Notes under the pieces: generated by a model
The model's database searches: none
What the model was told of the DNA's origin: nothing
Seen by the model: the letters and a program-made list of their open reading frames with translations, nothing else
Part shown: piece by piece, positions 22,662 to 31,852 of the stretch
Layout: each line of letters starts with the position of its first letter
Numbering within the stretch: the first letter of the stretch is position 1
Source of the DNA: Candidatus Bathyarchaeota archaeon
GTDB lineage: Archaea > Thermoproteota > Bathyarchaeia > TCS64
Direction of reading: 5' to 3'
DNA length: 32,615 nt
Assembly (NCBI GenBank): GCA_014729945.1
Contig: WJJC01000059.1
Location: 1-32,615, forward strand
Translations under genes and position numbers: made by a program

Positions 22662-25600
22662 TTGCTTCTCTCAGAAAACGACCACTGGGACATGATGAAG
22701 TCTTTCTTTAACGAGGAAGGCCTAGTCAAGCAGCACCTAGACAGCTACAATGATTTCACTAGGAACACGCTGCAACAGATAATAGATGAGATAGGAGGCA
22801 TCCAGATAGAGGTGCCCGATCACGTATATGATATTAAATTCGGCGCAATTGAGATTGGAGACCCCCGAGTAGTCGAGGTAGATGGAACCGTACGCGAAGT
22901 CTACCCTCGTGAAGCCCGGATACGAAGTCTCACTTACTCTGCCCCTCTCTATCTAGAGATAGAGCTGGATGACGAGGGACGCGAGACATATGAGCGCGTC
23001 AACATAGGCGATCTACCAATAATGGTAAAATCCAACCTATGTCTCCTCAGCCGCCACACCGAGGACGAGTTAATCAAACTTGGAGAAGACCCCAACGAGG
23101 TGGGTGGATACTTCATAGTAAACGGCAGCGAACGAGTAATAGTAAGCCTAGAAGACTTGGCCCCTAACAGGGTTCTAGTAGAGACTGATACCCGTGGCTC
23201 CAGACCCGTATACAAGGGCAAAGTATTCAGCACCACCGTAGGCTTCAGGGCAAGAATCGAGACCAGCCTAAAAGCCGACGGCGCCATGAAAGTAACTATC
23301 CCAGGCGTACCGGTACCTGTGCCTCTCGTAGTCTTAATGAGAGCCCTAGGCGTCGAGACGGACCGTGAAGTAGCTGAGATGGTAAGCCTCGACCCGAATC
23401 TACTCAACGAGTTGGAACCCAGCTTTAGAGAAGCAGCATCAATACAGACCATAGAAGACGCAGTACTATTTATAGGAAACAGGGTAGCCTTTGGGCAGGT
23501 CAAAGACTTCAGGATTAAACGAGCCGAGACTATTCTAGACAGAAACCTGTTACCACACATTGGCAGGGAACCGGAGGATAGATTCGATAAAGCGGTCTTC
23601 CTCGGAGAGATGGCCTCAAGGATCATTGAGTTAAAACTCGGAATGAGACATGAAGACGATAAAGACCATCTAAGGAACAAGAGAATCAAACTAGCTGGTC
23701 CACTACTTGCCGAGTTGTTCCGTTCAGCATTCTGGAGTCTTTACAGGGACATGAGGTACCAGTTCAGAAGAATGAGCACTAGACGTAAAGGCGTACTCAT
23801 AAGTGCAGCGATCAGACCCGGTATTATTACGAGCCGCATTCAACACGCTTTAGCGACGGGGAATTGGAGACGGGGCAGAGTTGGTATGACCCAGCTACTG
23901 GACAGAACCAATACCTTAAGCACATTATCACATCTGAGAAGACTCCAGAGCCCACTCAGTAGGACACAGCCCAACTTTGAGGCCCGAGACCTACATAGCA
24001 CCCACTGGGGTCGACTCTGCCCCAATGAGACACCAGAGGGAGCAAACTGTGGACTAGTCAAGAACCTAGCTCTCATGAGCAGCGTAAGTATCGGCACAGA
24101 CGCGGAGAAGATCAAACGAACCCTAGAGTTCATGGGAGTAATAAGAAGCAAGGACGCCGATGAACAACTCAGACACAATGGAATCAAGATCTTTGTAGAA
24201 GGATACTTGCTTGGATATACCACCTCCCCCGCTGTACTCGTGGATACATTCCGTGAGATGAGGCGAAAAGGAGAGATTAGTGGAGAAGCCAATATCTCTT
24301 ACTACCGTAACTATAACGAGATCTATGTCAACAGTGATGAGGGAAGAATCCGGCGCCCATTGATCGTAGTAGACGATGGTAGACCTTTACTCAAACAGAG
24401 ATATATTCGCAATATCCGGCAGGATAGATGGGCTTGGAGCGACTTGGTTAGAGAGGGAATAATAGAGTACCTTGACGCCGATGAGGAAGAGAATGCATAC
24501 ATAGCAATCGATCAAGATCATTTAACCTCAGAACACACACATATGGAGGTTTGCCCTTTCACCATTTTGGGAGTCGGGGCATCAATCATCCCCTATGCTG
24601 AGCATAATCAGTCCCCTCGTAACACATACCAGGCGGCTATGGCCAAGCAGGCGCCAGGCGTTTATGCCATTAACTATAGGGATAGAACAGATACACGAGC
24701 ACATCTGCTCCATTACCCGCAGAAACCACTAGTAGCCACCAAACCCATGGATGTATTCGGTTATAATGAACGACCAGCTGGTCAAAACTTTGTTATCGCG
24801 ATACTCAGTAGCATCGGATATAATATGGAAGACGCCATCATTTTCAACAAAGCTTCGGTCCAGCGTGGACTAGGTAACAGTAGTTTCTTCAGGATATACA
24901 AAGCCGAGTGCAAACAATACCTTGGTGGGAGCAAAGACAGGTTAACAATACCAGAAGCGGGTATCAGAGGATACCATGGAGCTGACGCTTACAGACAACT
25001 AGAATCAGACGGACTAGTAGCCAGTGAAGGAGAAGTGAAAGGCGGCGACATACTAATCGGTAAGACCAGTCCACCAAGATTCATGGAGGAATACCGTGGC
25101 CTAGAAGTAAGAGGCCCCCAGCTACGTGACACTAGCGTGGGTGTAAGACCCAACGAGGTAGGTGTCGTAGACAGTGTATTTATCACCAAGGACATCGAGG
25201 GCAGTCAACTAGTCAAAGTAAAAGTAAGAAGTAACCGTATCCCCGAACTTGGAGATAAGTTCGTGTCAAGGCATGGCCAGAAGGGAGTAATCGGAATGCT
25301 TGTGCCACAGGAAGATATGCCTTTCAGTACAACAGGGGTCATCCCTGACATAATCATGAACCCGCACGCTTACCCTAGCAGGATGACAGTAGGCCAATTC
25401 ATTGAGGCCATAGGCGGTAAAGCCGCATCCATCAGGGGCGACATCGTCGACGGAACGCCCTTCGATAACGAGGAACCCAAGACCCTGCAGGAGCACCTGA
25501 TAGACTTTGGTCTCCAGTCAGGTGGTAAGGAGATACTATACGATGGGCAATCAGGGAAAATGTTTGAGACAGAGATATTCCTCGGCGTTGCATTCTACCA

Positions 25601-25991
25601 GAAGCTCCACCATATGGTCGTGGATAAGATACACGCCCGTGCACGTGGGCAAGTGCAGATGCTTACAAGGCAGCCAACAGAGGGCCGAGCTCGAGGAGGA
25701 GGACTAAGATTCGGAGAGATGGAGCGAGACTGCCTAGTAGGACACGGAGCAGCCATGCTTCTCAAGGACAGGCTACTTGAGGAATCCGACTCTTACACCA
25801 TCTACGTCTGTGAGCGATGTGGGAGACAAGGTTACTATGATATCAGACAGAGAAAATATGTCTGTCCAACCTGTGAGGGAAAGGGAGACATAGAACCCGT
25901 AACAGTAAGCTACGCCTTCAAACTACTATTACAGGAGATGCAAAGCCTCGGCTTGTCCCCAAGCCTAGAGCTAACCAAGGAGGTCGAGTAA
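22662..25991 (+). CDS. rpoB: DNA-directed RNA polymerase subunit B (Rpo2)
   Basis: A 1109-residue second-largest subunit of RNA polymerase in a single unsplit gene; several euryarchaeal groups split it into B' and B''. Landmarks are the N-terminal EEGLVKQHLDSYNDFTRNTL, the fork/lobe region VNGSERVIVSLEDLAPNR, HWGRLCPNETPEGANCGLVKNLA, the NGYNMEDAIIFNKASVQRGL segment, RHGQKGVIGMLVPQEDMPF, and a C-terminal zinc site CERCGRQGYYD...CPTCEG. It starts with TTG at 22662. It is followed one base later by rpoA, whose ribosome binding site lies inside the end of this gene. The small subunit gene rpoH, usually just upstream, is absent. Confidence 0.96.
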   Translation: MLLSENDHWDMMKSFFNEEGLVKQHLDSYNDFTRNTLQQIIDEIGGIQIEVPDHVYDIKFGAIEIGDPRVVEVDGTVREVYPREARIRSLTYSAPLYLEIELDDEGRETYERVNIGDLPIMVKSNLCLLSRHTEDELIKLGEDPNEVGGYFIVNGSERVIVSLEDLAPNRVLVETDTRGSRPVYKGKVFSTTVGFRARIETSLKADGAMKVTIPGVPVPVPLVVLMRALGVETDREVAEMVSLDPNLLNELEPSFREAASIQTIEDAVLFIGNRVAFGQVKDFRIKRAETILDRNLLPHIGREPEDRFDKAVFLGEMASRIIELKLGMRHEDDKDHLRNKRIKLAGPLLAELFRSAFWSLYRDMRYQFRRMSTRRKGVLISAAIRPGIITSRIQHALATGNWRRGRVGMTQLLDRTNTLSTLSHLRRLQSPLSRTQPNFEARDLHSTHWGRLCPNETPEGANCGLVKNLALMSSVSIGTDAEKIKRTLEFMGVIRSKDADEQLRHNGIKIFVEGYLLGYTTSPAVLVDTFREMRRKGEISGEANISYYRNYNEIYVNSDEGRIRRPLIVVDDGRPLLKQRYIRNIRQDRWAWSDLVREGIIEYLDADEEENAYIAIDQDHLTSEHTHMEVCPFTILGVGASIIPYAEHNQSPRNTYQAAMAKQAPGVYAINYRDRTDTRAHLLHYPQKPLVATKPMDVFGYNERPAGQNFVIAILSSIGYNMEDAIIFNKASVQRGLGNSSFFRIYKAECKQYLGGSKDRLTIPEAGIRGYHGADAYRQLESDGLVASEGEVKGGDILIGKTSPPRFMEEYRGLEVRGPQLRDTSVGVRPNEVGVVDSVFITKDIEGSQLVKVKVRSNRIPELGDKFVSRHGQKGVIGMLVPQEDMPFSTTGVIPDIIMNPHAYPSRMTVGQFIEAIGGKAASIRGDIVDGTPFDNEEPKTLQEHLIDFGLQSGGKEILYDGQSGKMFETEIFLGVAFYQKLHHMVVDKIHARARGQVQMLTRQPTEGRARGGGLRFGEMERDCLVGHGAAMLLKDRLLEESDSYTIYVCERCGRQGYYDIRQRKYVCPTCEGKGDIEPVTVSYAFKLLLQEMQSLGLSPSLELTKEVE
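25979..25984 (+). promoter_or_regulatory. Ribosome binding site of rpoA
   Basis: GGAGGT, part of AAGGAGGTCG, lies eight bases before the ATG of rpoA and inside the last codons of rpoB. It is one of the strongest Shine-Dalgarno sites in the window and supports the ATG at 25993. Confidence 0.8.
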
Positions 25992-25992
25992 A

Positions 25993-28900
25993 ATGAGTAA
26001 AGTAATTAACGCAATTAAATTCGGTTTACTACCACCAGACGAGATTAGGAGACTAAGCGTAGTTGAGACCAACACCAGCGACACCTACGATGAAGACGGA
26101 GCCCCAATTGCAGGAGGTCTTATGGACCAAAGATTAGGAACATTAGAGCCGAGACAGCGGTGTCGTACATGTGGAAACATCGCAATCAATTGTCCGGGAC
26201 ACTTTGGGCATATCGAGTTAGCTGTACCCGTGGTTCACGTAGAGTTCGCTAAACCGGTATACAAAGTGCTGAACGCGACCTGCCGAGGATGCGGAAGCAT
26301 ACTACTGGACCCTGAACTTAAGGAGAAGCTTCAGGAGCAAATGGGTAGAGACATCGATTTATTCGGTAAAGTAAGTGAAGAGACCGAGGATGAGATCAAG
26401 AAACAAGCGAAGAAGTACAAGAGATACAAAGAGTGCCCATATTGTGGTATGGTCCAGACGAAGATTAAATTCAATAAACCAACCAGTTTTGTTGAGATCG
26501 AGAAAGAGGAATTCTTTGATGAAGGTTTGGAGGAAGAAGAGGAGGTAACCCGGAGACTCACTCCAAACATGATCCGGGAATGGTTTGAGCGTATTTCAGA
26601 TGAAGACCTAGAAATGCTGGGATATAATCCATCTGTAGCCAGACCAGAGTGGATGATATTGCAGGTAATGCCTGTTCCTCCGGTAGATGTCAGACCAAGC
26701 ATCATACTAGAGTCAGGAATAAGAGCCGAGGACGATCTGACACACAAATTAGTAGATATAATCAGAATCAATCAACGACTCAGGGAAAACATAGACGCCG
26801 GAGCCCCTACATTAATCATTGAAGACCTCTCTGAGCTACTTCAGTACCACGTTACAACCTACTTCAACAACGAGGTATCAGGAATCCCCCCAGCGAGACA
26901 CCGCTCAGGCAGGACATTAAAGTCACTAGCCCAGAGGCTCAAAGGAAAAGAAGGCAGATTCCGAGGGAATCTAAGCGGGAAACGTGTAGACTACTCTGCT
27001 CGTACAGTAATTAGCCCAGATCCAAACTTGGATATTAACCAGGTAGGAGTACCAGTGCACATAGCATCAAAACTCACAGTACCAGAGGTTGTCACTGAGA
27101 GAAACATTGAAGCAGTTAAGAAACTGGTCATTAATGGACCAAATAACCACCCGGGAGCATTATACGTCATAAGACCCGACCAAAAACGCATAAGACTCGA
27201 ATTCGTACAAGACCGGACATTAATCGCAGAGAGTATTGAACCCGGATTTATTCTTGAAAGACACCTTAAGGACGGCGACATCGCCCTCTTTAACCGACAG
27301 CCAAGTCTCCACAGGATGAGTATCATGGCTCACAGGGTCAAGGTATTACCTTACAAGACGTTCAGGATGCACCTCACTGTCTGCCCACCCTACAACGCGG
27401 ACTTTGACGGAGACGAGATGAACCTGCATATACCTCAGAGCAAGGAAGCCCAGACAGAAGCACGTATGCTAATGCAGGTACAGGACCAGATTCTGAGCCC
27501 AAGATACGGCGCACCAATCATAGGCGCTGGAAAAGACTACATCAGCGGAGCATACCTCCTCACAAGAAAGGAGACCATGTTGAAAGCTAATGAAGTTGGT
27601 AAGCTTCTAAGCTATATAGGGTATCAGGGTGAGGTACCTGAGCCAACAATCTCTGAGCCTGAACCGTTATGGAGCGGTAAATCAATCTTCAGCATATTCC
27701 TTCCAGCTGACTTTAGCTTCGTCAGCAGGGCAAACATCTGTATGCACTGTGCTGAATGCAAGTATGAGGCATGTGAATACGATGCCTATGTAATGATACA
27801 AAATGGAGAACTCAAGTCAGGTGTCATAGACAAGAACAGCATCGGCGCTGAGCGCCCAGACACAATCTTCCACAGAGTCATAAAGGACTATGGAACAGAC
27901 GCAGGTCATGACTTCCTAAACGGTGTATCCCGGCTTATCAACGGTTTCCTGACTTTGACGGGATTCACATATAGCTATGACGAGCTTACACTTGATGAAC
28001 CGGAGATCAAGGGAATAGACCAAGTAATGAGGAAGATGGAGAAAAGCGTTGAAAAACTCACAGAGGAGTATGAATCAGGTGAGTTAGAGCGACTACCTGG
28101 ACAGACAACTCAGGAGAGCTTTGAGATCAAGGTAATGAATGAGTTAGCCAAAGCCAGAGACGAGGCCGGTGAGATCGTTCAGAGTGGACTTCCCCTTGAG
28201 AACAGTGGAATAATCATGACTCGAAGCGGTGCTCGTGGAAGCAGTCTAAACATTGGCCAGATGATGGGCAGTGTAGGTCAGCAGTCTATCAGGGGTGAGC
28301 GAATTATGAGAGGTTACGAGGATAGAACCCTACCCCATTTCAAAGAGAACGATACTATGCCCGTAGCTAGGGGATTCGTATATGACTGTTACAGGGATGG
28401 ATTAGATCCCCTAGAGTTCTTCTTCCACGCAATGGGTGGGCGAGAAGGCCTAGTAGACACAGCGGTACGTACCCAGCAGAGTGGTTACATGCAGAGACGA
28501 CTTATCAACGCTCTAGAGCATCTGCGAGTGGAGTACGATGGTACCGTTAGGAACAGTATCGGGGATATTGTTCAGTTTACATATGGTGAGGACGGTATTG
28601 ACCCAAGTAAATCTGACCACGGTGTAGCAGTCAACGTTTCCCAGTTAAGGGATAGAACAAAGATCAACATGGTCGAGGGTGAGAACGCTTCAGAGGCGTA
28701 TATACAGAAAAAACTGGATGCAATCCAGACAGATATACCCGAATTACTGAAACAGGAAATGTACCGGAGACTAACCGAGGAGGATCTCACTGAGAAAGCA
28801 GTGGATGAGGTAATCGCCTCAGTGCTAAGAAACTATGACTACAGCTTGGTGGAGCCAGGGGAGGCAGTTGGAATAGTCGCAGCCCAGTCTATAGGAGAAC

Positions 28901-29835
28901 CGGGTACACAAATGACCCTCCGAACTTTCCACTATGCAGGAGTTGCCGAGCTAAACGTAACCTTAGGTCTCCCAAGACTAATTGAGATCGTTGACGCCCG
29001 TAAGAGTCCATCAACACCGGTAATGGATATCTACCTCGATGAGAAGCACAGGAAATCCGAGAAGAAAGCCCGTGAGGTAGCCCAGAAACTAACCTACACG
29101 ACCATCGATGATGTGATAGACAGCGTTAATGTTGACCTCAGGAAGGAGGCTGTAAGAATACGTATTGATCCTGGGCGTATGGAAACTCTGGGAGTATCTA
29201 TAGATGATGTAGAATCAAGAATCCCCTATAGTTACAGTAAGCCAGATGAATACGAATACTTGATACCTCTGGAGGAGGATAAATCCCATGACCCTGAGCC
29301 AATAATCAAGAATGTCTCAGAGGCAAGCATAAAGGGAATCGAGGAGATCAACAGAGTGCTTACAACCATAGAAGATGGGGAATGGCTCATCAGAACGGAT
29401 GGAAGTAACCTAGAGGGTGTACTACGAGTCGAGGGAATAGACCCCAGTAGGACGACTACTAATAACGTCCATGAGACGGCAGCTATATTCGGTATCGAGG
29501 CTGCGAGAAACTCCTTGGTGAAGGAAGCTCACGCCGTATTGACCGAACAGGGATTGGATGTAGATATACGCCACGTAATGCTCGTTGCTGACATTATGAC
29601 CCAGACCGGTGAAGTACAGCAGATCGGACGCCACGGAATCAGCGGAGAGAAATCAAGCGTACTGGCCAGAGCAGCTTTTGAGCTGACCATCCAGCACTTG
29701 GTGGACGCTGCTATTAAAGGTGAAACCGATCCACTTAAAGGGGTAATTGAAAACATAATCGTCGGACAGTCGATGCCCCTAGGCACAGGGAGCGTTGAAC
29801 TGTTCATGACACAGAGAGGAAAAAGCGATGAGTAG
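25993..29835 (+). CDS. rpoA: DNA-directed RNA polymerase subunit A, A' and A'' fused
   Basis: A 1280-residue largest subunit that contains both the A' part and the A'' part in one frame. A' landmarks are the zinc sites CRTCGNIAINCPGHFGHIEL and the CRGCG...CPYCG pair, and the catalytic NADFDGDEMNLH (N468-H479) whose three Asp hold the active-site magnesium. The A'' part starts at roughly residue 900-930 and includes GEAVGIVAAQSIGEPGTQMT (about 955-974) and FHYAGVAELNVTLGLPRLIEI. Most archaea split this protein into two genes; unsplit forms are known in Thaumarchaeota and some related lineages. The frame has no stop across the usual split site. It overlaps eL30 by eight bases. Confidence 0.96.
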   Translation: MSKVINAIKFGLLPPDEIRRLSVVETNTSDTYDEDGAPIAGGLMDQRLGTLEPRQRCRTCGNIAINCPGHFGHIELAVPVVHVEFAKPVYKVLNATCRGCGSILLDPELKEKLQEQMGRDIDLFGKVSEETEDEIKKQAKKYKRYKECPYCGMVQTKIKFNKPTSFVEIEKEEFFDEGLEEEEEVTRRLTPNMIREWFERISDEDLEMLGYNPSVARPEWMILQVMPVPPVDVRPSIILESGIRAEDDLTHKLVDIIRINQRLRENIDAGAPTLIIEDLSELLQYHVTTYFNNEVSGIPPARHRSGRTLKSLAQRLKGKEGRFRGNLSGKRVDYSARTVISPDPNLDINQVGVPVHIASKLTVPEVVTERNIEAVKKLVINGPNNHPGALYVIRPDQKRIRLEFVQDRTLIAESIEPGFILERHLKDGDIALFNRQPSLHRMSIMAHRVKVLPYKTFRMHLTVCPPYNADFDGDEMNLHIPQSKEAQTEARMLMQVQDQILSPRYGAPIIGAGKDYISGAYLLTRKETMLKANEVGKLLSYIGYQGEVPEPTISEPEPLWSGKSIFSIFLPADFSFVSRANICMHCAECKYEACEYDAYVMIQNGELKSGVIDKNSIGAERPDTIFHRVIKDYGTDAGHDFLNGVSRLINGFLTLTGFTYSYDELTLDEPEIKGIDQVMRKMEKSVEKLTEEYESGELERLPGQTTQESFEIKVMNELAKARDEAGEIVQSGLPLENSGIIMTRSGARGSSLNIGQMMGSVGQQSIRGERIMRGYEDRTLPHFKENDTMPVARGFVYDCYRDGLDPLEFFFHAMGGREGLVDTAVRTQQSGYMQRRLINALEHLRVEYDGTVRNSIGDIVQFTYGEDGIDPSKSDHGVAVNVSQLRDRTKINMVEGENASEAYIQKKLDAIQTDIPELLKQEMYRRLTEEDLTEKAVDEVIASVLRNYDYSLVEPGEAVGIVAAQSIGEPGTQMTLRTFHYAGVAELNVTLGLPRLIEIVDARKSPSTPVMDIYLDEKHRKSEKKAREVAQKLTYTTIDDVIDSVNVDLRKEAVRIRIDPGRMETLGVSIDDVESRIPYSYSKPDEYEYLIPLEEDKSHDPEPIIKNVSEASIKGIEEINRVLTTIEDGEWLIRTDGSNLEGVLRVEGIDPSRTTTNNVHETAAIFGIEAARNSLVKEAHAVLTEQGLDVDIRHVMLVADIMTQTGEVQQIGRHGISGEKSSVLARAAFELTIQHLVDAAIKGETDPLKGVIENIIVGQSMPLGTGSVELFMTQRGKSDE

Positions 29836-30136
29836 CATAGATCAACAGCTGAGACTCGCTCTCTCCACTGGTAGAGTCCAAATGGGCTCCAAACAGGCGG
29901 TTAGAGAGCTCAGAAGAGGACGGGCTAAGATGACTATCATTAGTAGTAACTGCCCAGAAGAGATGAAAGAACCGATACAAAATCATGGGAGATTAGGTGA
30001 TATCCCTGTACTGATCCATGAAAAAGATAGTGTGGATCTAGGTATTTTATGTGGAAAACCTTATCCAGTATCAGCCATTGTGATAAATGACCCCGGAGAC
30101 TCAAGAATTCTTGACATGATTAAGGAAGAAGAATAG
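29828..30136 (+). CDS. rpl30e: Ribosomal protein eL30
   Basis: A 102-residue L7Ae-fold ribosomal protein. Visible are LRLALSTGRVQMGSKQAVRE and RRGRAKMTIISSNCPEEMKE, then DIPVLIHEKDSVDLGILCGK. The ATG overlaps the end of rpoA by eight bases, and nusA follows after one base, so all are one transcript. This gene order (rpoA-eL30-nusA) is conserved in archaea. Confidence 0.95.
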   Translation: MSSIDQQLRLALSTGRVQMGSKQAVRELRRGRAKMTIISSNCPEEMKEPIQNHGRLGDIPVLIHEKDSVDLGILCGKPYPVSAIVINDPGDSRILDMIKEEE

Positions 30137-30137
30137 C

Positions 30138-30575
30138 ATGCTAGACAACATAAAAATAACAGACACAGAAATGAAGTACATCCAGCTCCTACAGAACATG
30201 ACTGGGGCAACAGTTGTAGATTGTATAGTAGATGAAGAAAACGACACAATAATATTCACAGTTAAGAAAGGAGAAGTAGGCTTAGCCGTAGGTAAAGGCG
30301 GTGAAAAAATAAAACGTTTCCGTAGTATGACCAATAAACGGGTTGAGATATACGAGTATTTATCGGAGCCTGAGAAGTTTATTAGGAATGCTTTGAAGCC
30401 AGCCAAGGTAAAGGACATACGTCTTGTTGATCGTATGGAGGGTAAGAAGATCGCCATGGTTAACGTGGAGCCTAAGGATAAGGGTATAGCCATAGGTAAA
30501 AATGGGTCAAATATTAAGAAGATAAGGTTCCTCGCAGAACGTTACTTCAACCTCGATACAGTTGTAATAAACTAG
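30138..30575 (+). CDS. nusA: NusA-like transcription factor (two KH domains)
   Basis: A 145-residue archaeal NusA made of two KH domains, with GxxG loops at VGKGGEKIK (about 53) and IGKNGSNIKKIRF (about 123). Archaeal NusA lacks the S1 and acidic domains of bacterial NusA. GGAAG lies a few bases before the ATG. In most archaea rps12, rps7 and elongation factor genes follow; here the operon ends with a perfect hairpin over the stop codon, and rps12 is absent. Confidence 0.94.
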   Translation: MLDNIKITDTEMKYIQLLQNMTGATVVDCIVDEENDTIIFTVKKGEVGLAVGKGGEKIKRFRSMTNKRVEIYEYLSEPEKFIRNALKPAKVKDIRLVDRMEGKKIAMVNVEPKDKGIAIGKNGSNIKKIRFLAERYFNLDTVVIN

Positions 30576-30597
30576 GAAATTTTCCTAGTTCATTTTT
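30570..30597 (+). terminator. Terminator of the RNA polymerase operon
   Basis: AACTAGGAAA (30570-30579), one T, TTTCCTAGTT (30581-30590): a perfect ten-pair inverted repeat, followed by TTTTT (30593-30597). The nusA stop codon (30573-30575) lies in the left arm. Confidence 0.6.
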
Positions 30598-30622
30598 CTA
30601 ACTCATTTTCCATTTCTATTTT

Positions 30623-30894
30623 TCAATGAAGCTTCTTTATATTGTTTAACTCGATATTAGGTTTAAGTAATCCGAATCCAACCATGAACACACTGAATGT
30701 GATTACTCTATGCAGTTTATTGAAGGTGGCGTTCATGAATCCTAGAAATGGTACCCTTGAATGCCAGAAGTTACGGAGGGTACTTCCTCGGCTACTGTGA
30801 CGCTGATGTAGACTAATAACCCGATTATTCTCAGTGTTATGACTCCAATGATTGGATGAGAGGGAATGTTCACCATGTACTTTACGTCATTATC
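30623..30894 (-). pseudogene. Frame-disrupted small membrane protein gene
   Basis: The 409-base gap between nusA and the deacetylase holds two linked hydrophobic frames on the minus strand. The upstream one starts at ATG 30874-30876 (MVNIPSHPIIGVITLRIIGL, LVYISVTVAEEVPSVTSG) and stops near 30745. The downstream one, in another frame, reads VPFLGFMNATFNKLHRVITF, SVFMVGFGLLKPNIELNN and ends at TGA 30623-30625 with no start of its own. Joined, they would give a protein of about 80-90 residues with two membrane helices. One frameshift near 30740-30780 would explain both. I do not recognise the family. The rest of the gap holds only the terminator and the next promoter. Confidence 0.4.
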
Positions 30895-30984
30895 AGGTTC
30901 TTACACAATTTCATTTTCTTATATCCTAGAAAAGGGTTGCTTTAGAGGGATTAATCTAATAGAATGGGTACCCGATTATAGTGT

Positions 30985-31782
30985 ATGAACTCAGTATGGC
31001 CTGATGATATGCAATGCGCTGCGTGTTTCACTTTTGATCTTGACGCTGAATGGGTTTTCATGGGCAATGATCCCAGTGTAGCGGATAAGCCACGTATCAG
31101 GAGTCAGGGCGAATATGTATGGAACTCGGATATTATCCCACGATTACTGAATGTTCTTGATGAGCATAGTATTCCGGCAACCTTCTTTGTGGTGGCTATG
31201 AATGCAATTAATCACCCTGATGTGGTAGGTGAGATTGTTGATCGTGGTTATGAGGTAGCCACGCATGGATGGAAACATGAGGCGATAGGTCACCTATCCT
31301 ATGATGATGAGAGGGTTCACCGATTAAAGATGGTAAAAGCTCTCGAAGACGCTACAGGATATAAACCTCTGGGTAACCGTGTTGCTGGAGGGGAGATTGG
31401 ACCTAATACTCATAATATCTTGAAGGAGCTTGGTTTCATCTATGATAGTAGTCTTAGGGGGTCGGATATGCCATATAAACTGGATAATGGCTTGATTATT
31501 GTGCCCAGTTATTATGAAATGGATGACTTCCATCTGTTCGCTGACTATCCGATGGCGGGATACAAAGCTAGGATGATGAGCCCGGAGACAGGTTATGAGA
31601 TATGGTCGAATGCTTTTGATGGTTACTATCGTTATGGTCTATGTTGGACTAGCATGTTCCATCCACAGATAATTGGAAAACCTGGGAACATTATGCTTCT
31701 AGAACGTTTAATTGGTTATATGAAGAAGTTTCCAGATGTCTGGTTTGCTAATGCTCGCATGATCGCTAAGCACTGGATGTAG
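30985..31782 (+). CDS. Polysaccharide deacetylase (NodB family)
   Basis: A 265-residue carbohydrate esterase 4 type enzyme that removes acetyl groups from N-acetyl sugars. Metal ligands are visible: FTFDLDAEWV (the Asp pair) and ATHGWKHEAIGH (the HxxxH pair). ATFFVVAMNA and the NRVAGGEIGPNTHNILKELGF segment match motifs 1-3, and TSMFHPQIIG holds the later catalytic His. No signal peptide is seen, so it is probably cytoplasmic, as in relatives that act on lipid-linked or nucleotide sugars. A TATA-like stretch (about 30949-30962) is centred about 27 bases before the ATG. A glycosyltransferase follows; both may build surface glycans. Confidence 0.9.
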   Translation: MNSVWPDDMQCAACFTFDLDAEWVFMGNDPSVADKPRIRSQGEYVWNSDIIPRLLNVLDEHSIPATFFVVAMNAINHPDVVGEIVDRGYEVATHGWKHEAIGHLSYDDERVHRLKMVKALEDATGYKPLGNRVAGGEIGPNTHNILKELGFIYDSSLRGSDMPYKLDNGLIIVPSYYEMDDFHLFADYPMAGYKARMMSPETGYEIWSNAFDGYYRYGLCWTSMFHPQIIGKPGNIMLLERLIGYMKKFPDVWFANARMIAKHWM

Positions 31783-31852
31783 TGTTTGTCTCTTTTTTAT
31801 AGTATAAATTTATATTTAACCTAACAAAATAGGATCATACTTTCAAATATAT

